Assembly: GCA_947034895.1 (NCBI GenBank)
Contig: OX344764.1
Span: 66,507,348 to 66,571,347, forward strand
From: Rhytidiadelphus loreus
Lineage: Eukaryota > Streptophyta > Bryopsida > Hypnales > Hylocomiaceae
Reading direction: 5' to 3'
DNA length: 64,000 bases
Shown: positions 44,801 through 57,996 of the stretch, one piece after another
Layout of the letters: the number at the start of each line of letters is the position of its first letter
Position numbering within the stretch: the first letter of the stretch is position 1
Program-made: the position numbers and the translations under genes
The notes under the pieces: model-generated
What the model was told of the DNA's origin: nothing
Database searches by the model: none
The model's input: the letters and a program-made list of their open reading frames with translations, nothing else

Positions 44801-46415
44801 ATACATGGCATTTAGCAATTGGTCCTCACAGCCTCGCATATTGTGCATGTCATTAAAACTAGACTCTTGAACATGATTCATAGAGAAGTTTGGCTTGGCC
44901 AGAAATAGGGGTACTCTACAAGTCAGGTACCCATCCCTAGTTGGGAATGGGTGCTCTTACTATACTTCACACCAAATGGAAGCAAGCCCATTGTGGGGGC
45001 CAGGGTGAACTGACCTCCTAGCTCGTCCCCGAAGGAAAACCCGGAATTTTTTTATTTACCACGCATGATAAAATTTACAATTTTTGAATTCATATTTTCA
45101 ATCTGAGGCCCCAAATTAGCTAGTAGAGTTGTAAAGCATACATTTTCTGGGCACAAAATAGGGGATCTTTTTCTTACTTGCACCCCCTAGACTGACTTGG
45201 GGGACGAGCGAGGGGTCAATTCACCCCAACCATTGTGGGCTAAGGTATGTTCGCATTGTGTGTTAAAGAGTGTTGTTACTAAAGGTCTTATGAACATAGG
45301 CAATTTTGTTAAAATGGTGGTTCAAGGGACCAACTAGGGCTTGAGACGAGGCATGAGATCTTGAAGAAGATGATGATCGGGGCGATGCCGTACATAAACG
45401 AGTGGTGATTTGGGCACGCATGGGACACAATTGATGCTTGATATGAGATGAAGGGTGAATGCAAGAAACACCAGTACTATTTTGCGTCACAATTGGAATG
45501 ACGGAGTTGCCATTCGCCATATCTTTTGGGAAATGAAGTCCATGTACTTAAAATTTTTATTGGAGATGGCTAACTTGGAAGTCCTCAGATTCCTTATTTT
45601 TGAGAAATTTTGAAAAAAAAATCCTTTAATTAAATTGTAATTTACCTAATTTGTCACACTTTGCGTTTTAGGGTTTTTTAGTATTGTGGAGCATCCAAAA
45701 ATGATAATGTATGTCTAGGATTGTTGTGGGCTATTGCCACAATAGAAGGGCATGTGCCCACCAAATGGCATTAAAAAAAACACAATTCCTTGTCCTCAAC
45801 ATGCATGCAAATAGGATCCCTTGCCCATAGCGCTCCAAACATTTATGATGGTTTCAACTTTTAGTTTTTGGTGAAATGTAATCACTATCAAGTCTCTACA
45901 AATGGCCAATTTTTAGTTTTTTTATTCATGATTTTCTAATTATTATTAATTTATACTTAATTTTATCTACTTTTTGTTACAAACTGTCATTTTTTTCAAA
46001 GAGTACTATTTCAATATTATTAAGTACTCAAAAGTACTATTGGCCATTGATTTTTCGGATCAACGGCTGAGATTGCTCCGTTTTGTAGTAATAGGAGTAC
46101 TAGGCAGAAAAAACGCAGTTTTGGCAGAACACTCCCTAAATCGTTCAGTGTTTCTTGCATCTACCCTGAATAGGTGCCTCAATACACCTTAGTCTCCGTT
46201 CCTTCATGTACAAATGCCAAAAGAATACTGCCATTTTAACAAAATGGCCCATGAACAAATTTAGACCTTTTTTTGGATCAGGTTCACATTGCAAACATCA
46301 CCCCTTACACCAAGTTTGAACATACCTTTAGTGGTGTACATTTTAAAATTTGAATGTATACCACTAATATAATTTAGTCCAAAATGGGTTTGCTCCCATT
46401 TGGTCCAGAACAGGA
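44801..46415. other. Non-coding stretch
   Basis: No supported gene. Short open frames of up to 85 codons on the minus strand (45263-45520) show no domain. No RNA gene or terminal-repeat pair was recognised. Confidence 0.45.
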
Positions 46416-46804
46416 TAAGGTAGGAGGCTCAAAAACCACTCGACTAAGAGCTAGTCCACCTTCTTCATGTATTCCCTTGGATGGAAATGTTATTTAGCAC
46501 ATTTTTCAAACAAAGAAAAATAGATACAAAATGTAATGCAAGTGGTTTCATATTTTCCAAAGCATTATTGAATTACTTATGAATTTTCAAATGAGTTGTG
46601 TTTAGGCATCTATTTATGACCCTAGGTCTTCCATAAAGAGAAATGGGTAAAGAAAGTTGTGGAGAAAGCAAGGAGAATGAGTGGCTCTTGTAATAAATAA
46701 TACCTTTTATCTCAATCCATTCAATAATTTTAGAAGTTAATTTGAGGATCATCTCATGTCCATTTCATAGCTAATTATAGGGGCAATTCATTAGAGAAAA
46801 TCGC

Positions 46805-48052
46805 AGGCCTCTGGAGGGCCGCTCCAGAGCACCTCTAAGGACCCCGCAGAATGAACTTATTTGCTTAGGAATTCTTTTTTTCCCTATTCTCGCTCACTTT
46901 CTGTCATAACATCGCATGCCTGTCAGTGGCTCGGAATCCAAGTACAAGGGTTACAATAATGAGGATGAAAGTGTTCAAATGCACATTAACCCTGATTATT
47001 GAATACTTGGCATTCCAACCAAGTTGCAGAAAACACAATAATGTCCTGACCAAGGTATTCCCTTGAACACCTACCATACAAATTTTTTTGGATGGTATAC
47101 TAATGATACATTGCATTACCATTCTCATGTGAAAAATGGTGAGGAGAGAAGGTTTTTATACAAGTGGGGAAGTGGTAGGTGCAACAACCCATGTGGGATA
47201 TGTGAATTAGGACTAAAATGAGGAGCTTCACCGCTCATAGTTATGTAAAAATGCAGAAAATGTGTTGAAAAACAAATTTTAGACCTCATTTAGGCATAGA
47301 AGAGTATCTTTATTCAAAACGCTTTGGTCTAAAAAAAGTTGGGAAATCAAGTCAAGTTTTATTTCCAAAAATCCGTTTCAAGTTTTGGCACTTCACATAA
47401 AAGTTATAGAAAAATTTCAAAGAGGGGTTGGAAGGGTCATTTTTTTGAACATTTTCAAACACCCTCTTTGAAATGTTTTCATAACTTTTATGTGGAGTTC
47501 CAAAACTTGAAACGAATTTTTGAAAATAAAACTTGACTTGATTCCCCAAGTTTTTTTAGACCAAAGCTTTTTGAAAAAAGATACTCTTCTATGCCTAAAT
47601 GAGGTTTAAAATTTGTTTTTTAACACATTTTCTGCGTTTTCACATAACTATGAGCGGTGAAGCTCCTCATTTTAGTCCTAATTCACATATCCCACATGGG
47701 TTGTTGTACCTACCACTACCCCACTTGTATAAAGACCTTCTCTCCTCACCATCCTTCACACTTATATCAAGTAAGCAACTCATTGTAGTTGGTATTACGA
47801 AATTAAGCAAATGACAAAAAACTTGCTTAATTATTACTTGTTTAAAAAAAAATTAACTTGCTTAATTGGCAATAACACACCATGTATTTATTGTCGTATA
47901 CATTGTTGCCTTAGTAATTGTTAATTAGTTTGGTTTCACAACATTCGCGATATTCACCCACGTTGACACTACAAATTCGACGTATTCCATAGGTTCCCTA
48001 TTCCTCTTTTAATAGCTGTGTTTGTCACAGCGGAGCGGCCCTTTGGAGGCCC
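46805..48052. mobile_element. Nested inverted-end segment (GGCCTC...GGGCCGCTCC ends)
   Basis: The left end GGCCTCTGGAGGGCCGCTCC and the reverse complement of the right end, GGGCCTCCAAAGGGCCGCTC, are inverted copies. The interior has no coding frame except the foldback element. Confidence 0.55.
47127..47761. mobile_element. Foldback element 1, about 620-bp palindrome
   Basis: Left arm from ATGGTGAGGAGAGAAGG (47136), right arm ending CCTTCTCTCCTCACCAT (47752), with near-complete pairing and a short centre around 47440. Arms of about 300 bp leave almost no loop. Overlapping open frames on both strands read almost the same peptide, as expected for a palindrome. No transposase. Confidence 0.9.
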
Positions 48053-48671
48053 AAAATTTTTTCTAATGTCTAAATGTGCATGCAGATTTTGAGCCTCCTA
48101 CCTTAGTTTACCTTAGTTTAATTGTAATCAATTTACCCCCTAAGGACATTCTATTTTGTTGTTTGATTAAACTTCATTAGTTTTCTATATTCAAACAAAC
48201 CTTTTTAAAATTTGATAAATTTTTCTCATGTAGTCATATATATCAAAAATTTAACTTCATTCTTTCATAATTGAAAATAATAAAATGAAATTTATATGAT
48301 TTTTTGAATTATTATTTTTGGTAAAATCTAAGTAATTACAAAAATGCTTAAAATAGTATGAAAATTTTAGCAAAATTGTAGTTGATAGTGGTAAACATCA
48401 TGGTGCAATTGGTGTACTCTTTGAGCTCACACGAAGAAAAATTTGATACAAAAAGTCCAAACGAGGTGTATTTTAAACTCTCAAGATGCTACTTTTAAAA
48501 GTGTCACAAAAGTTTATAATTTTAACAATTTTGAAAAATAAAATAAAAAAGAATAAATAGTAGATTATTAGAACTACATTTTCTAGGTCAAGCTCCAAGA
48601 CTTTTAAAATCAAGAACTATGTGAATTTAGATTTGACCCTAAAACTAAGCTCCTCAAATAAGAGTTTGTCC

Positions 48672-49848
48672 TTAACCCCTCATCGCCAAAGGGGACGAAA
48701 AGTGTCTTCACATAGTTTCAAGTCCAATTCAAAGTGTTGTAACTTTTGCATTCAATGTCAAAATTCAATAAAAACTTGTCGGAAAATTTGCACTCTCTCC
48801 TCTAGTTTATGTGATAAAATTTCTAGATCAATCCAAGATGTACTAACATTAGATGTTTTTTGAGGCCACTAAGAGACTGCGGGTTCCCCTGCTGCGAGAA
48901 CGCAGGGAACCCGATAGCTAGCCTGCCACCTCTGCGTCCTACGTGGTCGAGAGGCGGCCAGGTCATTTTCGGAAAAAAAAAAAAAAAATCAACTTCTTTC
49001 ATCATTTGAAGAATTTAAAATTTTTTTTTTTTTTTTTTTAAATTTTTTTTCGACTATCGGTTGTCCTTCATTGCGGGGAACAATGAAGGGAACAGCCTTG
49101 AAACGGGCTCTCCCTGGCCTCAAAAAACATGTAATGTTTCTTTGAAGCCAATTGAAGTTCACAAATTCAATTTGAATTCACCAAACTGCATTTGAAGGCT
49201 TCAACTTTGGGGGCTTGTATCTCCTTCATCCAATGTTTTTTTCAATAATTTTTTTGGATTATGTCCCCCTTAAAGTCTAGTTATTGTGGCAAAATTTTCA
49301 TGTCAATCCAAGTTGTTTTGAATGTTTGGGAGCAATTCAAAGTTCAAAATCCCGACATTTTTGGATTATAGTGAACTTTGGCGGCTTCTTTCTTCTTCAT
49401 AAAGTGTCAATTTTCAATAAATAATTTGGAAAAGGTGCGCATACTAGTCTAGTTTATGTAGATAAAATTTCAGATCAAAACAAGAAGTAATGAGTGACTG
49501 AGAAGCATTTTAGTAGGAAGAGGTTCAACCTTAGATGTGTTTTTTGCAACTTTTCTTGCTATTTTTTTGACATTTGAAAGCCATTTTGCATACAGAATGA
49601 GTCAATTCCATGATATTTTCTTTCACCAATGTCTTTGTATGCTAGTTTTGAATCACTTTATAGTTTAAAGTTTTTTCATTTGAGTAGGTTTAGGAATCGA
49701 ATTTCCCCTCCAAATGAGCTTCTCAAAAAATTTCAGCATCCTTTTTCAACACTAAAACATTATAATCTTGCTATCTCCGCGGTCAAATGACTCCAAATTT
49801 GATTCATGTCATCTACAACACGTACTCTACAGGATTGTTCGGTTGAGA
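48672..49848 (+). mobile_element. TTAA-bounded element S1, second copy, right end lost
   Basis: It begins TTAACCCCTCATCGCC and follows 34271-35190 through long conserved stretches such as AGTCCAATTCAAAGTG and GATCAATCCAAGATGTACT. A 290-bp MITE interrupts it. Homology fades near 49848 and the right terminus is absent. Confidence 0.75.
48847..49136. mobile_element. 290-bp MITE inside S1 copy 2 (CATTA...TAATG ends)
   Basis: Ends CATTAGATGTTTTTTGAGGC and GCCTCAAAAAACATGTAATG are near-perfect inverted repeats of about 21 bp. The paralogue at 34455 has no insertion at this place, so the boundaries are supported by an empty site. Confidence 0.85.
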
Positions 49849-50873
49849 TTTCTCGGTTGAAGTTCATTTTAAGTAATATTGTCAATAAGCAAAAGATGGA
49901 TGATCAAACTATTGGACTTTTCAACGTGACGCCCATTTAATATTGGGACGTCCAATGGTAGTAGACAAAATCCTTTGTCCATTGGATTGTTTGCCTTGTT
50001 ATCATGGTCGATTTTGTCTGTTTGTTCCATGGTTTCGTACTAGGAACTCAATGTCTAGTGAAATCACACTTGTGAAAGTTCCTTTGTATTTGCATTATTG
50101 TTCTGAGGAAGCTCCTCAATCACAACTCTTTTCTTCTAGAATAAACTCATTTAGTCTACTAGACAAAATTTGGGATCACCTCTCAAATTTATTGACTACA
50201 AGTATGTCTTCATCTTAAATTTTGGCAGGAGTGGGTGACATGGCATAGTGGTAACTTCAAGTGGTTGTCTATCCAATGTCAATGTTCTATTGGACAAAAC
50301 CCAATCTTTGACCAATGAAAATGCTTGCAATCTTGCCCAGTACCCTAAACCACTAACTTAAACACCAGGTTGTCTAAACTGCTTGTCAATCTGCCACGTG
50401 TGGTATAAGTTAACCGAACTTGGGAGACGTAACTCAAGTTAACATTCTTAACGTCGAAGTCTGAAATGTCTGTTTTGTCGGTACAGACTTAGAAAAATCA
50501 GTCGACGAATATTTTGACCAGTGGTTTATTAATGGGATGACGTGTACGTCCATACGTGTCTGCAGTAGCCATACGTACACAATTGGGACAATGTTCTGAT
50601 GCCACTTCAGCATTTGGGGGATGAAAAGCATTCAATAATTGCTTGACCCAACAAATATAGTATTGATGGCACTTTTTCACAAGGAAAAAAATATATATTC
50701 GCATTTTCTTCTTTTTTTGTTGTTGGGGTTGCCATTGACAATTCTACCAAATATTTTTTTTCTTTTTTTAGATTAGCAATGATTGGAGGTGAATTTTGGA
50801 TATTGCCTTCACTCTAGGAGACAAGTTATTGATTGAAAATCAACCCCAAAATGATCCCAATAATGATAAATAG
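49849..50873. other. Non-coding stretch
   Basis: No supported gene. A plus frame at 49943-50218 has no ATG start and no domain. Nothing else recognised. Confidence 0.4.
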
Positions 50874-52568
50874 TTAACCCCTAAATGACGGACCCATCAC
50901 CAATGATTTCAAGCCTCACTGTCTGTCACTTAGTTTGTTGCCATTTTGCAACTAGATATGTATGAAAAAATTTATATTTATTTTTCAGGGATGAAATTAC
51001 ATGCCTTCATTACTTCACAAAAAATTTAGATTTTTTTGTAGAAAATTGATTTTTTTGAGAATTTTTGAAGATAAAGTGAAGCAAAATCACATCAAATAGA
51101 AATTATTTCAAAAAATCTGAAAATTTCACCATGTATGTACATTACAATGATAAATATCATAGTGTAAACTCAATTTCCATGTCATTCTATAATTAGAATT
51201 CAATAGACATTGAAAATACATACAAAATTACAATTACAATCAAATATTTAATACTACAAATTTTTCCAAAATTCAAATTGGGGTAGAAACTAGACTAGAT
51301 GACCTTCATTTTGTTAGTTGGGCTCACACTCAAAAAACATCATTTTTGTGGAGAAATTTCAGATTTAAAGCAAGGAGCAACAACTTTCCAAAATACACTA
51401 AAATAGCATATTTTGTAATCTGTTTTTTTTTAAAACTTCTCGTTTTTGTGAAAACAAACATTGGCTAGACTACAAACTCAATTGGATAATTCAACCTAAA
51501 AGGTCAACAAGGAAAACGGGGAACAAAGAGCTTTAAAACGGATGAAAAAGCTCATTGGATTGCCATTCGAAAGCCACAGAATGGCGTTCCAAGTGTTCCA
51601 AACATTCCAGGTTAAGAGGCAAAATACTTGATGCCAATCAATTTCTTTAACCCATGAAGCACCAAACTACATTTTTTGGCAACATAGCAATATTAGGCAA
51701 TTCACTGCAAATGAAATTATTTTTTTCCTTGGAATTTTCACTAAACATGTAGACAAGGTTTTTCTTGAAGGCCCAAGAATTTTTATAACTTTTGACTACA
51801 TGATTAAAAACTTATTGTATTGATATGTAATTTTTAGCATTTGGCAGGTAGTCTAGATAACTCAAAAAAATTCTTAAAAAATCACTTTTTCTTAAACTAA
51901 AAAGTTATAAATGGTTTTCTAGATTTATATATGTGTTGAAAGCTTTGAATCATTTTATTTTGATCAAGGAGATGAAAGCTATGAGGAGTTTTAGTTCAAT
52001 TGTGCATAGTTATGGATTCTTTACTCTAAAATAAACTTTGAAGTCCTCTATTTAACTCAATTTTCAATTTTTAAAAAATAAAATAAAATAATGGGATGTA
52101 GATTTTTTTATTACAACATTACAAATATTTGGATTGGCATTTTTCAATTCCATAATTAAATTCTTAACAATTTAGTATTTTGAACCATTCTCTACTTTTT
52201 TCTCCTTTCTATTATTTTCCTATGTGAATTTTTTCAAGCATGTAGCCAACTTGCCTTGAAGAATGAATCCAAAGAAACACCAACAACAAGGATATTTTTC
52301 ATACAAATGTGCACTTGTGAAGAGTAGCTGCCCGTTTTTTCTCAAGGCCCAAAAAAGTACTTTTGTCAATTCAAATGTTAATATCTTGCAATCTACACAA
52401 TGGAAATTTCTAAAAGTTTTTTCACATCTTCTCAAACCAATGTGCTACAAGATCCTGCAGTTACATGTATCCAAAAATATTTTTTTCCTAAAATTTGGTG
52501 CTTGTACTAGAAATGACAATTCTAGAGCCTTTTTGGTAAAAACATAGTCAAAAATCTTTAGGGATTAA
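50874..52568. mobile_element. Possible TTAA-bounded element
   Basis: The left word TTAACCCCTAAATG and the right word TTTAGGGATTAA are inverted and of the same type as the S1/S2 ends. The 1.7-kb interior is AT-rich and non-coding. The ends are short, so the pairing is tentative. Confidence 0.35.
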
Positions 52569-52605
52569 CCTTCAAACACATGAGCCTATGATTGTGTTGT
52601 CAAAC

Positions 52606-52890
52606 CATTACATGTTTTTTTGCTACTCTAGAGGGTTGTGAGTTCCCATATAGAAACCCGCTGAAACCCGTCATTCACAAGCTGCACTGACCTCGCCAAG
52701 TGACTACCAAGTGACTTTTTAAAACAAACAAACAAAAAACTTAACTTTGTTTTTCATTTTAAGGATTTTTCATTTTTCATTTTTTCGTTTTTTTTTTAAA
52801 TATCTGACACCGGCGTTCGATGAGACCGGAGAGAACGGAGCTAGGAACAAGCTTGAAATGGCTCTCCAGCACCCCGAATCTCATCTAATG
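52606..52890. mobile_element. CATTACATG-family MITE, copy 2
   Basis: Ends CATTACATGTTTTTTTG and CATCTAATG, with the internal order TTGTGAGTTCCC, AACTTTGTTTTTCATTTTAA, GGCGTTCGATGAGACC, GAACAAGC. It is strongly similar to 53101-53427. Confidence 0.75.
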
Positions 52891-53100
52891 ATCAAAGTCC
52901 TCTACCTAGGATGATTCATTAGGCCATTGACAATGAATGATTTATTTATTTATTTTTATATTTCAAAGATTAATACACATGTCTTCAATGAGCCACAAAA
53001 AATTTAGAATTTTTGGTAGAAATTTGAAATTGTTAAGCATTTCAAAGTCCTAAACATAAAGAGACTCAAAATCAACTCTAGACACTCATGAATAGAAGAT

Positions 53101-53308
53101 CATTACATGTTTTTTTATTACTCTGGAAGGCTGTGAGTTCCCATCTAGAAACCCGCCGAAACCCACCGTTTGCAAGCTATGCTAACTTGGTCAAGCAACT
53201 ACCAGGTCACTTTTTTTGAAAAAATAAAAAAATAAAAAAAAATTTAACTTTGTTTTTCATTTTAAGAATTTTTCATTTTAAAAAAATAAAATAAATATAA
53301 TATAATAA

Positions 53309-53343
<35 letters not shown>

Positions 53344-53427
53344 ACACTGGCGTTCGATGAGACCAAGGAGAACAGAGCTGGGAACAAGCCTGAAACGGCC
53401 CTCTAGCCCTCCAAATCTCATCTAATG
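53101..53427. mobile_element. CATTACATG-family MITE, copy 3, with (TA)n expansion
   Basis: Same ends and order as 52606-52890. The central AT tract has grown and includes a long (TA)n run. The two copies lie 210 bp apart in the same orientation. Confidence 0.75.
53311..53341. repeat. (TA)n microsatellite
   Basis: About 14 uninterrupted TA units inside the MITE at 53101. Confidence 0.95.
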
Positions 53428-54861
53428 TGTACATTTTCTGTAAGAATTAATAGGACTTCATAGAATGAAACAAGTTGCAATTAGGTGCAATTAGTTTACC
53501 AAGTTTTACAAACTATAGAATGAATTCCAACACATGTGGCTTTAGTATTTGCAACTCTTACTACTATGTGATTCATAAAGCATAGATCCTCGCGTGAATA
53601 TAGTAGTTTGCTCTTTTGTGTCTAATTAGGTTACTATAGCTTGAGGTCATCTTTTGTGAAAAATAATTAAATTTTTTGAAGCCAAATGGGTTTGGAAATT
53701 AAATAGACACTTTGCCAAATGTAAAGAAAATTAAATAGAAAAAAAGTCAAAATGTTGGGAAAGATGCCCTACTATGCACCCAAAAGAGGCAGTCACACAT
53801 CCGGTTTGCCATTAGTTGCCCCCGCCCTCTCCCAAAAATGAATAGGCCGTTGATGTGTTTTTTTAAATGCTTCCCCCTCCAGAATGTCGTTGATTTTTCA
53901 AAATTTCTGAAGCCATTGATCTTTGAGATTGAATCTAAGCCATCCATCCAAATATAAATACGAATACAGAATCAGGATACGGATATGGATATGAATACAG
54001 TATCAAAATATGAATACAAATATTTGATATTGGAATATTGTATAATATGGATACGATATACGATATACGGGATTTTCATTGTCCCATATTGTTTGTCATG
54101 TTAACTTCATTCAAAAAATTACAAGTAGGGGGAGGGGAGAATGAAAAAATAAGAAATTAATTTTAATTAAATTTCTTTTTTAAACTAGGGGGGGTGGAAG
54201 GGAGTTTAAAATTAATTAATTAAAATTTTGAGTACATAGTGACAAAGTGTCACTATGCACTCAAAAGTAGCTATAACAACCACAATACACAATATAGCTT
54301 GATCCTATGACATGCCTACAAAATAATGCAGAATCCAAATTCATTCCTCTAACTTTACATCAAAACAAAGACACTATGAAAAGTAATGAATTCATTAAAA
54401 GCCATGTCTATCACTTTCCTAAGTACACAATGAAGAAAAATGTACTACTTCCAAGATTATTTGAAGGGTTGCCAAAAGTGAAGAAAAACTATTAAATAAT
54501 TGTCAAATTAATTATTAGTAAAAAATGACCAATCCTTCCAATTTCAAATAATTATTTGGAAAAAATGTGCCGAAGGTGACCTCATGTTTTGATATGGCTA
54601 TTGTTATATCAAACTTATTGAAATGATTCAATGTGCACTATGGTGCATATTCATTTCCTTACAAAAATGTGTCACCTAGTATTTTTAGAACTTACTACAT
54701 TTGAAAAGTAATTCTTAGGTATTCTAATAGGACAATTATGGGCATACATAATATTAATTATTAACCAATGCATGGGGGGGTGCTCCTTCATAAAGCAGGA
54801 GCTTCTATCGTTGCAATTTCCGAAGTAGCCAATGACTCTCTACAATTTCTTAGTCAACCAA
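53428..54861. other. AT-rich non-coding stretch
   Basis: No gene. It includes a GATACGGATATG/GAATAC-type degenerate repeat at about 53955-54070 and purine-rich GGGGGAGGGG runs near 54125. Confidence 0.5.
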
Positions 54862-55083
54862 CACTACAAAAGAAAGAGGTGTTTTAAGTGTGTTTTTAAG
54901 TATAGTCCTAAAGATAAGATATTAAGTAATGACCTTTATGTAGATTTTTAGTAAAAATTTACTGAAAGTACATGTATTTTCAATAAATTTTTACTAAAAA
55001 TCTACATAAAGGTCAATATAAAGGTCATTACTTAATATCTTATCTCTAGGACTATACTTAAAACACTCCTTTCTCTTGTAGTG
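54862..55083. mobile_element. CACTA-type hairpin MITE, copy 6
   Basis: Full-length, 222 bp, flanked by perfect CAA duplications. The right arm has a small internal duplication of TATAAAGGTCA. Confidence 0.92.
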
Positions 55084-55901
55084 CAATGACACTAGCGTTG
55101 AACATTGTTGAAATGATACTCAATAATATGAGTTAATTATTCATATTTTTCAACATAATATGGAGAGATGCAAATTGTAGGGCAAACGCACTTTAGAGTA
55201 AAAAGTTTGGAAGATGAAACCTAAGCATTTGGGAAGAGTTGAAAATACTTCTTTTTCAAATTCAAGCATCATTATCTTGCAAGTCATAAAGTTTTGTACT
55301 CCCAAATTTTAAGAGGGTGTACTTTAAAAAATTAACTAAAGGATCCTATGGTTGAATTTGTTAATGAATAAATGTAGATGAAGACTTTAGCCTTGCTTTG
55401 AATATAAGTATTTTGAAGCAAATTTGGACCTAAAAACACCATGGTCCTTTAGAACTTAAAGAGTATGAGTAAGCAAATGGTAGAGACAAGAGTTAAGGTA
55501 AACCAATCCACTTCCATCAATTGCCTCATTCCGTCAACCTAATTTTGGCCCCAATTCTGCTACAAAATTCATCCAAATCCATTCATTTTTTTGACAAAAT
55601 CACTACATTAGTGCCAATAAGGGATAACGTGTCAATCCTTCATTGGTGAATACTTAATTAAGTGTGATTAGATACATGGAAAGGCAGTGGGGGATTTTTC
55701 ATAGGACATTTATGACTTCACTCTATAGGTGGTTTTGTAATTGTAGGACAAAACACTTTAGAAATTCTCAAAAATTACAATTTAAATCCAAAAATTATAA
55801 TTCCACTTGGATTTGATTTGTGAAATAAGCACACACCTTTTGAAAAACATGTGACTCTCTTGAAGTTGGCCCCAAGATATTTAGATTGCAAATCAGGGTA
55901 C
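55084..55901. other. AT-rich non-coding stretch
   Basis: No gene, RNA or terminal-repeat element recognised. Confidence 0.5.
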
Positions 55902-56324
55902 TAAGGTAGTATGTTCTAAAAGTGCACCTCTTCTTCAAATCCGCCCCTATATGTAGTTGGAGAATGGAGATGAGGTGATCCTGAAATGGACTACTTTAGC
56001 AATTGAATGAATCAAAGAAAAAATTAATTGTTTTTCTATTGCAAGAGCCAATCATTGTCTTTGATTTCTGCACATCTTTCTACAAGTTGCAAGTGGACGG
56101 ATTTTCGAAGACCTATGGTCACAAATAGGTGCCTATGTTCCAAATCTTTGAAATTTTATAAGTAATTCAAAAATGCTAGGAAAATTACAAAACTACTTGT
56201 GTTACATTCCACATCTATTTCTCTTTCTCTAAAAAATGATCTAAAAATATTTTTGTCCACGAAAATCTATAAAAAAAGGTGGACCAACCCTTAAATGGTG
56301 GCGCTTTTAGAGCATACTACCTTA
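55902..56324 (-). mobile_element. TAAGGTAGTATG-family TIR element, copy 1
   Basis: Ends TAAGGTAGTATGTTCTAAAAG and CTTTTAGAGCATACTACCTTA are near-perfect inverted repeats. The 423-bp interior matches the reverse complement of 59757-60171. It has no coding frame. A clear target duplication is not visible. Confidence 0.85.
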
Positions 56325-56957
56325 ATAGGCTTGTCTACGTTATAATACGTTACCCTCCCCAACAAATGAGGTAACTTAGGGTTCACTTACATGCTCACCC
56401 GGTGGGCAAGATTTCCGCTAATTCAAGCAAGAAGATAGTAGCGGCTCCACTGATGGTCTTGCCAAGGTGGGCAAGCAGGAAAGGAGGAGTTGAGGTTTCA
56501 CCGATACCGGTGGACAACCTCATTGGTGGAGACTAGGAAATCTAATACGTGGGAATTTTTTATTGTCTCCATCCTCACCCACTGGGTCCACATGAAAGTG
56601 CAATGTCTATTTTCCCTGTAGCATCCGCTATGAAAGTTCCCTGATGATTGATACATGTACGGAGGCCCTTAGAAGAAGAGTCTAAGAGCATCTCTACATC
56701 TGACTTGCTAGGCAGGGCCACCAAATCAATGCTCGTTTAGTATGTGGAATTCCAGACCTGGGTCAACATGTGTTCTATAGTAGACACGCCAGACATGGGA
56801 CGGTGCCAAAGTGGGACATCCAATGTCAAGTAGTTTCATAGCTTAGAAAATCAAGCTACAAAAATTTAGCTTTTGATAATATGAGAGAATTGAATCCATC
56901 AATCGTCTCACATTTCCACAAATAGATCTCCAATTTTGGATGAATTTTCACTTGAGT
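56325..56957. other. Non-coding stretch
   Basis: Slightly GC-richer than its surroundings, with no coding frame of note and no recognised repeat partner in the window. Confidence 0.45.
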
Positions 56958-57783
56958 AGAGAAATTCATGAACTTATATACATATGGGGTGGGTAGGATG
57001 TAGACCAACCCACGTGGGATAATGTAAATTAGAATGAGTAGGAGCTCAACTGCTCATAGTTAAGTCAAAAGCAGGAATTGTGTTTGAAGTAGAATTTCAG
57101 ACCTCATTTAGGTATAGTAGAAAAAAAATTCAAAAAACTTTGGACTAAGAAAAATTGGTAGATGAAGATAAATTTCATCCCAAAACCCATTTGAGATTTA
57201 GAGCCTCCAATCAAAAGTTTTGGACAAATTTGAAAAAGAGTTGGAAGGAATTTTTTTTTTACATTTTCAAACTTCCACTTTGTCTAGAACTTTTGATTGG
57301 AGGTTCTAAATCTCAAATAGATTTTATCTTCATTTACCAATTTTTCTTAGTTCAAAATTTTTTGAATTTTTTTTTCTACTATGCCTAAATGAGGTCTGAA
57401 ATTCTACTTCAAACACAATTCTTACTTTTGGCTTAACTATGAGCGGTTGAGCTCCTACATACAAAAAATTTGAACTATGAAGTAGGCTATTAGAAAGCTA
57501 TTTGATTTTTGGTTGCAATGCAAAAATATATATATATTTGTGTGTGTGTCTATTTTTTTGTTTTGTTTTTAAATTGTCAATTTAACATAGCACTAGTAGT
57601 GTCCCATCAAATTTAAAAAATATATTTTTTAATAATATTTTCATTGTAATTGCACTATTGTCAAAATAACTCGTGACCCTTTGCAAGACTAAATTTTTTC
57701 TTAATGCCAATTCTAATTTACGGTATCCCACAAGGGTTGTTTTATCTCCTACCACCCCATGTGCATATATAATGAGTTTCTCT
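56958..57783. mobile_element. Foldback element 2, with a 250-bp insertion
   Basis: The outer ends AGAGAAATTCA... and ...GTTTCTCT are inverted. Arms pair through GGTAGG, GTAGGAGCTCAA, CTCATAGTTAAG and CCTCATTTAGG to a centre near 57253. The right arm is interrupted at about 57460-57708 by AT-rich DNA that has no counterpart on the left. Confidence 0.85.
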
Positions 57784-57996
57784 TCTCATTTAAAACATAA
57801 TGTTAGTTAAAAATGTTTTTGTATAAATTTTCTACATAGATAACAATTTTTTTATTGCAATAGAAAATGTTTTTTTTCAAGTTTATTTTACTACAATAAA
57901 GAAAATTTTACTTTAGTAGAAAAGATTTTTAGCATATTTGAAGACCAGCTATGGTCAACACCTCAAAATCAGAGTGAAAAGGATAGTGAAACCACA

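Larger units (their letters stand above)
46416..48105. mobile_element. TIR element, TAAGGTAGG family, with nested insertions
   Basis: Both ends carry an identical 19-bp inverted repeat, TAAGGTAGGAGGCTCAAAA. The left 370 bp are homologous to the complete elements at 59757-60171 and 55902-56324. The extra length comes from a second inverted-end segment (46805-48052) that itself contains a foldback element. Confidence 0.7.

Noticed and set aside
47339..47549. Two nearly identical 65-codon frames on opposite strands
   Set aside because: They are a direct result of the palindromic foldback element and not a gene pair.
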